A program made the position numbers and the translations under genes. Below are positions 1-4,937 of a stretch of 7,891 bases of DNA, one piece after another (position 1 is the first letter of the stretch; each line of letters opens with the position of its first letter). The notes under the pieces are model-generated. The model saw nothing but the letters and a program-made list of their open reading frames with translations. It made no database searches and was not told where the DNA came from. Origin of the DNA: Lentisphaerota bacterium (GTDB taxonomy: Bacteria > Verrucomicrobiota > Kiritimatiellia > JAAZAB01); assembly GCA_020201415.1 (NCBI GenBank), contig JAIVGW010000075.1, positions 1 to 7,891 on the forward strand, in the 5' to 3' direction.

Positions 1-59
1 CTGTAGCCCAGCCGGGAATGGAATGAATTTGCCTTATATGTAAATCCGAGGAGTGCGTT

Positions 60-1094
60 ATGTTAAAAGTTACATTAGCCGCCGTTATGGGTATCGCGTT
101 CTGTCTTTCGGCCCGGGGTGCGATTGACTTTCAACGCCATTACCGGATTGCCGAAGCGGAACGTGTGTTTTACCGCAAGGACTATGTCGAGGCCCGGTCC
201 GCGTTCAAGGACTTGGCGGCTTCCGCCACGGATCCTGAGGAACAGGACGTGCTGTCGGCCCGCGCCGCGATTGCGTTGGGATATCAGGACGGGCAATACA
301 CAAATGCCCTGGAAGAGGCCGCTCAAATTGCGAACCCGCCGGTCGCGGAGTATGCGCGCATCACCTTGCTTTCTTCCCAGTCGGACTGGACAGGTTTAAT
401 CGAAGAGTTCGGCATTGCCCCCATTGCCGACTGGCCGGTCGTCCGGCTACCCACGCGGCCGATAGGCGGCTCGGAAGATATGCGTTTTTACGGGTTGGTA
501 AAACGTGCGGAAGCCTTTGATCAGACCGGAGCCTACCGGCAGGCCGAACAGGACCTGGAAAAGGCGCTGGAAATGATTGCAGACTGGCGCTTGCGCCTTG
601 CGACGTTGAGTAAGCTGGCCGCTTTGCGACAGAGCAAGTTGGACGATGCCGACGGAGCTTATGATGTCAATCTGCAAATTTCGGCGCTTGGCCGTGGTGG
701 CTCGCGATATTTTACTGGGACGCTGGCGGCCGCGAATTATTTGCGTCAAAATGGTCGGTACGACGAAGCCGTCGCCATGATCGAATCCATGAACCCGCGC
801 AACATGCAAGGCGGTTGGCAAGGCCGGATTCTGATTGAGCTGGGCCGGCTGTTGCTGGAAGCGGGCCGGCCGGCGGAAGCGGCGGACGTATTCCAGGCGA
901 TTGTGGCACACAAGGACAACAGCCCTGTCCAGCGCCGGTCGGCCGCGCTGGAGGCGGCCGCGGCACTGTCGGCCGCAGGGCGCGCCCAAGCAGCCATCGC
1001 CGCATATAAGCGTCTGCTGGATATGGCGGATATCACCGATGAGCAACGCGTGCAAGCGGAAATGGCTATCAGCGACCTGCAGGGGACCGAATAA
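60..1094 (+). CDS. Secreted TPR-like repeat protein
   Basis: A 344-residue protein probably exported by the Sec route. Residues 1-20 form a signal peptide: a Lys near the start, a hydrophobic core around LAAVMGIAFCL, and a likely cleavage near SARG-A. The rest is alpha-helical with recurring TPR-like helix pairs at roughly residues 30-60 (RVFYRKDYVEARSAF), 142-172 (KRAEAFDQTGAYRQAEQDL), 224-247 (NYLRQNGRYDEAVAMIE), 256-283 (LGRLLLEAGRPAEAADVF) and 294-323 (AALSAAGRAQAAIAAYKRLL). Such repeats normally act as protein-binding scaffolds; no catalytic motif is visible. The start is chosen at 60 because GAGGAG lies at 48-53, six bases upstream, and the signal peptide begins there. The next gene lies 69 bp downstream in the same direction, so co-transcription is possible. 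The partner and exact role are unknown. TPR fold fairly sure; function not. Confidence 0.85.
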   Translation: MLKVTLAAVMGIAFCLSARGAIDFQRHYRIAEAERVFYRKDYVEARSAFKDLAASATDPEEQDVLSARAAIALGYQDGQYTNALEEAAQIANPPVAEYARITLLSSQSDWTGLIEEFGIAPIADWPVVRLPTRPIGGSEDMRFYGLVKRAEAFDQTGAYRQAEQDLEKALEMIADWRLRLATLSKLAALRQSKLDDADGAYDVNLQISALGRGGSRYFTGTLAAANYLRQNGRYDEAVAMIESMNPRNMQGGWQGRILIELGRLLLEAGRPAEAADVFQAIVAHKDNSPVQRRSAALEAAAALSAAGRAQAAIAAYKRLLDMADITDEQRVQAEMAISDLQGTE

Positions 1095-1099
1095 CAAAG

Positions 1100-1128
1100 C
1101 GTCTTCATAAGACGGCCCGCGGCCTTTT
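1100..1128 (+). terminator. Possible weak intrinsic terminator
   Basis: Two small hairpins follow the stop of the TPR gene. CGTCTT (1100-1105) pairs with AAGACG (1109-1114) across a CAT loop. GGCC (1114-1117) pairs with GGCC (1121-1124) across CGC and is followed directly by TTTT (1125-1128). The two share base 1114, so they compete. The second stem is only 4 bp, so termination would be weak and may be an attenuation point between this gene and the hydrolase gene. Confidence 0.3.
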
Positions 1129-1163
1129 CATTGCCAGGCGTTAAGTAGGAGAAAGGAATCGAA

Positions 1164-2207
1164 ATGAGCAAAGTGTTGAAAAATATCGTTATAATGAATG
1201 TGATGTTGGTCTCGGCGCTCTGGGCGGCAGATCGTAAACCGATCAGAATGTTGTTTTATGGCAACAGCTTCACGGGCATGCATAACATTCCTTTGCTGGT
1301 GAAGCAGTTGAGCGAAAGCGGCCGGCCCGACGTTCAAATCGACCGCATCCTGTCGCTCCATGGCGGCGAGAGGCTCAAGGGGCACTGGGAAATCCATGGC
1401 AATCAAATCTACTTGAAACTTCCGGAACGGTCCGCTGTGGAATTGCAGGCCGAATTAGCCGATTTTGAGAAAGCCTACGCCGAGTTGAAAAATAAAAGGA
1501 AAGGTAAAGAAGCAGAAGAAGCAGAAGAAGCTGAAGAAGCGGAAGAAGGGAAGTACGTTCCGCCATACCTGCAAAGGATCACCATCTATAAGGCGTGGTT
1601 GACATGGATGAAGGAGTCGGGCGAAACGCCTAAACTGGACTACGTGGTTCTGCAGTCCTTTCGGGACGAGAAGGAAGGGCTTGACTCACCCTACGCCGTG
1701 TACGCCCGGAAATTCGCCAAAGACATCAAGGAACACGGAGCGAAACCGATTCTATACCTCACGGAGTTCTACGGCCTGAATTCGAACCCCCTGGCGGAAC
1801 CGCCTGATCCCAAACCGGTCATGGAGCAAGCGCGCTATCAGGCCGCGCTCGCCAACGAAATGGACGCTCTGGTCGTCCCCATGCCGCTGGCCGTCCTCAA
1901 ACTCCTGCAGAAACGGCCCGACTTGACCCTGCGCTACTCCGACAACTCGCACTTGAACCAGATTTGTGCGTACTTGACGGCATGCTGCTTTTATGCCGCC
2001 ATGTTCGATAAAAGTCCGGTCGGCCTGAGCGTACGGGAAATCAACAATCCTGCTTTCGTAGGTAAAATGGCCAGGGATCCGGACGGCCATCCCAAGAACG
2101 TCGTCTTTCCCGATGATTTGGCCACCGTTCTGCAGGAGACAGCCTGGGAGGCCGTGAGTGAGATGAATGCGTTGCGCCGGCAGTTAGCCAAGGAAGAGCC
2201 GCGGTGA
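1164..2207 (+). CDS. Secreted SGNH/GDSL-like hydrolase
   Basis: A 347-residue protein resembling the SGNH hydrolase superfamily (esterases and deacetylases, including the DUF4886-like branch). Residues 1-21 form a Sec signal peptide, with likely cleavage at LWA-AD. Block I is FYGNSFT, with candidate nucleophile Ser35 (GNS in place of GDS). A Gly-rich LSLHGGERL follows as a block II candidate, and DYVVLQSF occupies the block III area. The C-terminal catalytic pair is D260-x-x-H263 in YSDNSHLN. Between blocks II and III lies a charged, probably helical insert (about 90-130) containing a Glu/Ala repeat. The start at 1164 is supported by AGGAG/AAAGGA at 1147-1157 and by the signal peptide. The substrate cannot be read from sequence. 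Next to sulfatase and DUF4838 genes, removal of ester groups from a glycan is a reasonable guess. The coding frame is intact. Confidence 0.8.
   Translation: MSKVLKNIVIMNVMLVSALWAADRKPIRMLFYGNSFTGMHNIPLLVKQLSESGRPDVQIDRILSLHGGERLKGHWEIHGNQIYLKLPERSAVELQAELADFEKAYAELKNKRKGKEAEEAEEAEEAEEGKYVPPYLQRITIYKAWLTWMKESGETPKLDYVVLQSFRDEKEGLDSPYAVYARKFAKDIKEHGAKPILYLTEFYGLNSNPLAEPPDPKPVMEQARYQAALANEMDALVVPMPLAVLKLLQKRPDLTLRYSDNSHLNQICAYLTACCFYAAMFDKSPVGLSVREINNPAFVGKMARDPDGHPKNVVFPDDLATVLQETAWEAVSEMNALRRQLAKEEPR
1509..1547 (+). repeat. In-gene 9-bp tandem repeat encoding Glu-Ala-Glu
   Basis: Inside the hydrolase gene, a 9-bp unit of two GAA codons plus one GCN codon is repeated about four times, giving residues 116-128 with the pattern E-A-E-E-A-E-E-A-E-E-A-E-E. 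The alanine codon varies (GCA, GCA, GCT, GCG) while GAA is constant. The unit length is a multiple of three, so slippage would change linker length without breaking the frame. It lies in a charged segment after KNKRKGK, probably a solvent-exposed helix outside the catalytic core. Confidence 0.85.
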
Positions 2208-2223
2208 AAAACGCCGGGGGTGT

Positions 2224-2349
2224 GAGGAGCACAGCGGGCTGAGTTGCACGCTGCCGGCGGATTTGCCGTCTGGGGACTACGCGATCACGTTTCCGGAGGT
2301 TGCAACGATAGTGGTGATGGAAAGCGATGCGGAGGGTGACAGTCTCGGC
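2224..2349 (+). pseudogene. C-terminal fragment of an unknown secreted-type protein
   Basis: Between the hydrolase stop and the hairpin array, frame 1 (codons in phase with 2242) reads like genuine protein: CTLPADLPSGDYAITFPEV, then ATIVVMESDAEGDSLG. The alternation of hydrophobic and polar residues and the Pro-Ser-Gly-Asp turn suggest the last strands of a beta-sandwich, such as closes many glycoside hydrolases or carbohydrate-binding proteins. There is no start codon with a ribosome binding site, and the frame runs without its own stop straight into the first hairpin repeat, ending at TGA 2437-2439. I read it as the tail of a lost gene. The family is not recognised. An alternative is chance coding-like sequence, which I think less likely given its length and composition. 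Confidence 0.4.
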
Positions 2350-2350
2350 T

Positions 2351-2792
2351 GGAGCGGAATTCGTGAGAATTCCGGTATTGGACCCGGAATGTTCACACAT
2401 TCCGCTCCGGGAAGAACCGGGAAGACACGGAAGCCTTGACTGGAGCGGAATTCGTGAGAATTCCGGCGCCAGGCAGACACGGATGGACCCGGAATGTTCA
2501 CACATTCCGCTCCGGCAGGCACCGGGTGGAGTGGAGCGGAATTCGTGAGAATTCCGGTTCCGGGAAGGCACGGGTGGAGCGGAATTCGTGAGAATTCCGG
2601 CACCGGGCAGACACGGATGGACCCGGAATGTTCACACATTCCGCTCCCGCAAGCATGGGGAAGGCTCGGGTGGAGCGGAATTCGTGAGAATTCCGGCACC
2701 GGGCAGACACGGATGGACCCGGAAGGTTCACACATTCCGCTCCGGGAACGTCCGAGAAGCCTTGACTGGAGCGGAATTCGTGAGAATTCCGG
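2351..2792. repeat. BIME-like array of ten 25-bp palindromic repeats (types A and B)
   Basis: Six forward type A units start at 2351, 2442, 2533, 2576, 2672 and 2768. Four reverse-oriented type B units start at 2384, 2489, 2623 and 2719. Each is 25 bp. Type A has an 8-bp perfect stem CGGAATTC/GAATTCCG closing a GTGA loop, preceded by GGAG. Type B read on the minus strand has stem CGGAATGT/ACATTCCG, the same GTGA loop and the same GGAG. The two types differ only by the dinucleotide pair next to the loop, and both bases are compensated, so pairing is kept. Order is A-B-A-B-A-A-B-A-B-A. The A-to-B spacer is 22 bp and nearly identical in three dimers; the last three A units are spaced exactly 96 bp. 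The fourth B copy has T2725G, which breaks one pair. This matches the plan of REP/BIME elements, but I do not recognise the sequence as a named family. Confidence 0.9.
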
Positions 2793-2883
2793 CGAACCCG
2801 ATCTTTATGGCCGGCGGCTCGCTTTTTTGCGCGCGGGCCTTGATTACATGCGGCTTCATTATGAAAACCGTGGGAGGAAATAA
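2793..2883 (+). pseudogene. C-terminal gene remnant, possibly DUF4838-like
   Basis: Immediately after the last hairpin unit, frame 1 encodes EPDLYGRRLAFLRAGL and then DYMRLHYENRGRK before TAA at 2881-2883. It reads as a typical helical C-terminal end; the 'RLAFLRAGLDYMRL' pattern reminds me of the helical tail of some DUF4838 proteins, though that is memory-based and weak. No start or upstream body is present, since the hairpin array occupies the place where the gene should continue. The stop codon abuts the next ATG (TAAATG), and the Shine-Dalgarno of that next reading frame lies inside this fragment, which is how two adjacent operon genes look. I infer a gene whose 5' part was lost at the repeat array. 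Confidence 0.45.
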
Positions 2884-2955
2884 ATGAATAGAATGTTGCG
2901 ATTATTTGTCGGAGTGTCTTTGCTATTGCAGGTGGCTGCCGCTGATATGTGTTGA
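2884..2955 (+). pseudogene. Orphan signal peptide, truncated secreted-protein gene
   Basis: A 23-codon reading frame (ATG 2884 to TGA 2953-2955) begins MNRMLRLFVGVSLLL and ends QVAAADMC. It has a strong ribosome binding site, GGAGG at 2873-2877, seven bases (2877 to 2884) before the ATG. The sequence is a textbook Sec signal peptide: basic N-region, hydrophobic core, and an AAA-D cleavage context. The frame stops two codons later, so nothing is exported. I infer that the mature part of this gene has been deleted or displaced. A free-standing short peptide cannot be excluded, but a signal peptide without cargo is most simply a gene remnant. The sulfatase frame that follows at 3063 is in a different frame. 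Confidence 0.55.
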
Positions 2956-3062
2956 CACCGCCGAAAATTATTGACGCGTTAAAGCTTGTTTTCTGGTTGA
3001 AAATATTTAACGTGTTTTACAGAAAAAAAGTGGAAACTGAAATATTGAAAGGAACTATCATT
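2956..3062 (+). other. AT-rich intergenic segment upstream of the sulfatase
   Basis: This 107-bp stretch is much richer in A and T than the genes around it. It holds no gene. It ends with a ribosome binding site AAAGGA at 3048-3053, nine bases before ATG 3063. TTGACA occurs at 2952-2957, but no convincing -10 box sits at the right distance, so I do not call a promoter. Confidence 0.4.
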
Positions 3063-4404
3063 ATGTCTCTTCGACAAAAGCAGACAAACGACGCAGGTTT
3101 ATCCGGCTTATCGCTGGGCGTTTCTGCGCCCAAGATTAAGGCGGAGACACCGCCGAACATCGTGTTTATGATGTCCGACGATATCGGCTACAATGATCTG
3201 GCGGCTTACGGCCAGAGTTATTTTCCCACCCCGCATACCGATCTTCTGGCCGAGCAAGGTATTCGTCTGACTACGGCGTACAGCTCCTCGGCTGTTTGTA
3301 CGCCGACCCGCTACGCGGTGCTGACCGGCACCGATCCGTTCCGGCGCTTTTTGAACTCGCACGTTATTTTCAATGCCCACCCGCTTCTGATCGAGCCGGG
3401 CGAGCCCACCGTGGCGTCGTTGCTGAAAAAAGTTGGCTATGCCACCGGCGTGATCGGCAAATGGCATCTGGGTTTAGGCGACACCCTGCCGCGCGACATT
3501 AACCATCCGGGGCGTGGCCCGAACGAGCTGGGCTTCGACTATGCCTGCCTTGTGCCGGACGGACACAACATGTTTCCTCTTTATTACATTGAAAACGGTG
3601 CGGTTGTGGGCGGAGTGGAACCGCCGCTCAAGTCGGACTTGATTATTCAAAACAGAGTGGGCACGAAGTTGCTTCAACACAAGCAGCAGGGGGAATGGCC
3701 GAATCGCCGTCCGACGGAGTTGATCGGAGCGGAACTGGCCGATCACGTGGATGGCTTTCTCGAAGCACACGCCGAAGAGCCGTTCTTTCTTTATTACCCC
3801 ACCTGTTCGATCCATTTCCCGCTTATTTCCGACCCCCGCTTTCAGGGCCAGAGCGGCATCGGACCGCACGGCGATTTTGTCATGGAGTTTGACTGGGCGG
3901 TCGGTCGGGTGATGGCCAAGCTCGACGAGCTTGGCTTGGCCGATAATACCCTCCTGATCGTGACCAGTGACAACGGCGGCTATCCGGCCAATGGCCACGC
4001 CAATTCGCTGATCGATCATCCGCACGACCCCGTCTCCTCTTTCCGCGGTAATAAAGGGGATGCCCGTGCTGCACGGTGGCGACTCGCCCCGCCCGTATGT
4101 GGTCACAGGCACGCGCGGCATGAAGTTTGTTTCTCTGCGACAGGGAGACTGGAAGTTGATTGCCGATACCCGTGGCGTTGCTCATGAATTGTATGATCTT
4201 GCCCGGGATCCGATGGAGACCACCAATCTGATGGATACGGAACCCCATCAGGCACTGCGTTTGCAGGCCTTGATGGACACCTATTTCCTGCAAGGCCATT
4301 CGCGGCCCGGCGCTGCGGCGGAAGGCCGACCGGTAGAAGATATTCTGGCCGAGCGGGAGTTCAACAATACGCTGGTGGATCAGATCATGTCCAGGCCGGA
4401 GTAG
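3063..4404 (+). pseudogene. S1-family sulfatase, internally deleted and frameshifted
   Basis: Formylglycine-dependent sulfatase, which hydrolyses sulfate esters, here probably of a polysaccharide. Visible landmarks in the first frame: metal-binding SDD (D39, D40), signature CTPTR with Cys79 (the residue that maturation enzymes convert to formylglycine), GKWHLG (K133, H135), IHFP (H251), SDNGG (D303, N304) and RGNKGD. The family normally continues with an EGG-x-R-x-P segment and about 70 further residues. Here the frame instead runs into nonsense ending at TAG-independent stop 4185-4187. The C-terminal part resumes in another frame from about 4060 (PVLHGGDSPRPYVVTG, LRQGDWKLI, HELYDL) to TAG 4402-4404. 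So roughly 70 codons are missing and the frame is broken. The chosen start 3063 has AAAGGA nine bases upstream. The N-terminus (GLSGLSLGVSAP) looks like a decayed signal peptide. A functional enzyme is unlikely. Confidence 0.85.
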
Positions 4405-4410
4405 GCTGTT

Positions 4411-4602
4411 GTGCCCTTCGATCCATCTGATTCCGGTGCCTTTGTGGTCGATGCCGCAGCGGCTGGCGGGGACTATAGACCGGTTGCCTTTGCGGAAGTG
4501 TTTTCCGGCGGAGACGGCTCTCCCGCCTCCATTGTCGGAAAGCGCGTGAGACTTTATGAACTGCCGCATGCGAACGGCATTAAGCGCTGCAGCTGGACTT
4601 AA
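4411..4602 (+). CDS. Small hypothetical ORF (63 aa), doubtful
   Basis: A GTG-started frame of 63 codons beginning VPFDPSDSGAFVVDAAAAGG and ending in TAA at 4600-4602. GGAG at 4398-4401, overlapping the end of the sulfatase remnant, could serve as ribosome binding site at a nine-base spacing. The frame is the same as that of the sulfatase C-terminal part, separated from it only by the TAG at 4402-4404 and two codons. The composition is protein-like (AFAEVFSGGDGSPASIVGKR), but I recognise no family. It could be a tail of a lost gene, an extension of the sulfatase beyond a nonsense codon, or chance. I see no signal peptide or membrane segment. Confidence 0.3.
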   Translation: MPFDPSDSGAFVVDAAAAGGDYRPVAFAEVFSGGDGSPASIVGKRVRLYELPHANGIKRCSWT

Positions 4603-4767
4603 ATCGTTTTCTGTGCATTGATTGAAAAAAAGACTTGCATTTAATTGAGTCGGGCGTAACGTAAAACTTTCAAAGTGGAAAGCGGCGTATCAATTAAGTT
4701 GCTTTAAAAAGTCAGCTTTTGAAAGCAGTATTCCGAATCAAGTATTCAGCAGTCATGTTAAATTACC
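4603..4767 (+). other. AT-rich intergenic region without a gene
   Basis: This 165-bp stretch separates the small ORF from the first MITE-like element. It is AT-rich and has no reading frame that looks like protein. TTGAAA (4719-4724) and TATTCA (4743-4748) are spaced 18 bp but match promoter consensus poorly. I see nothing firm in it. Confidence 0.4.
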
Positions 4768-4900
4768 GAGGCTCTTGCAAAACCCCGCGGGCGCGTTCAT
4801 ATTCGGCTCACCGGGACGGTTCGCCCTACCAGTTTCGGCAGCAATCCGGGAAGGTAGGGCGAGGCGTCTCGCCGAGCCGCTGGGATTTTGCAAGAACCTC
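4768..4900 (+). mobile_element. MITE-like palindromic element, copy 1 (133 bp)
   Basis: The element starts GAGGCTCTTGCAAAA (4768-4782) and ends TTTTGCAAGAACCTC (4886-4900). These are terminal inverted repeats matching at 14 of 15 positions. Inside is a second pair of inverted arms, 4804-4830 and 4853-4879, matching at 22 of 27 positions and rich in GC, so the whole element can fold into a long interrupted hairpin. It carries no gene. A second copy at 7358-7488 lies in the opposite orientation and is clearly the same sequence with scattered substitutions. Small size, terminal inverted repeats and intergenic position fit a non-autonomous MITE. No clear target duplication is visible. A conserved regulatory or terminator-like repeat is the main alternative. 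Confidence 0.75.
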
Positions 4901-4916
4901 AGTGGTGTTTTAATAA
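4888..4916 (+). promoter_or_regulatory. Possible outward promoter at the element edge
   Basis: TTGCAA (4888-4893), part of the terminal repeat of the MITE-like element, lies 17 bp before TAATAA (4911-4916). Match to the sigma-70 consensus is partial: four of six at -35 and three of six at -10. Spacing is ideal and the direction is toward the gene at 4938. Weak evidence, recorded because only 37 bp separate the element from the start codon. Confidence 0.2.
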
Positions 4917-4937
4917 AGTCCATGAAAGGTGTTGGCT

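Noticed and set aside
1..59. 3' end of an upstream gene
   Set aside because: A TAG lies at 4-6, but one codon of preceding sequence is not enough to support a gene. Only the GAGGAG at 48-53 belonging to the TPR gene can be assigned.
447..1097. Minus-strand reading frame opposite the TPR gene
   Set aside because: It arises from codon bias of the real gene. The product is rich in Arg, Gln and Pro with no recognisable motif.
2351..2792. CRISPR array
   Set aside because: The repeats occur in both orientations and two subtypes. The intervals are 8-33 bp, and several intervals are identical to each other, so they are not unique spacers. No cas gene is present.
2351..2792. Integron cassette array with attC sites
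   Set aside because: The hairpins are short, with perfect stems and a four-base loop. They lack the paired R and L boxes and extrahelical bases of attC sites, and there are no cassette genes between them and no integrase.
2494..2883. A 129-residue protein encoded across the hairpin array
   Set aside because: The frame is open only because the 96-bp repeat is a multiple of three and lacks stops. The product is a translation of the DNA repeat, without ribosome binding site or independent protein character until the tail fragment at 2793.
4719..4913. Small protein over MITE-like copy 1
   Set aside because: Most of the frame is the translated palindromic element, and the equivalent frames in copy 2 encode unrelated sequence in other contexts. 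No ribosome binding site.
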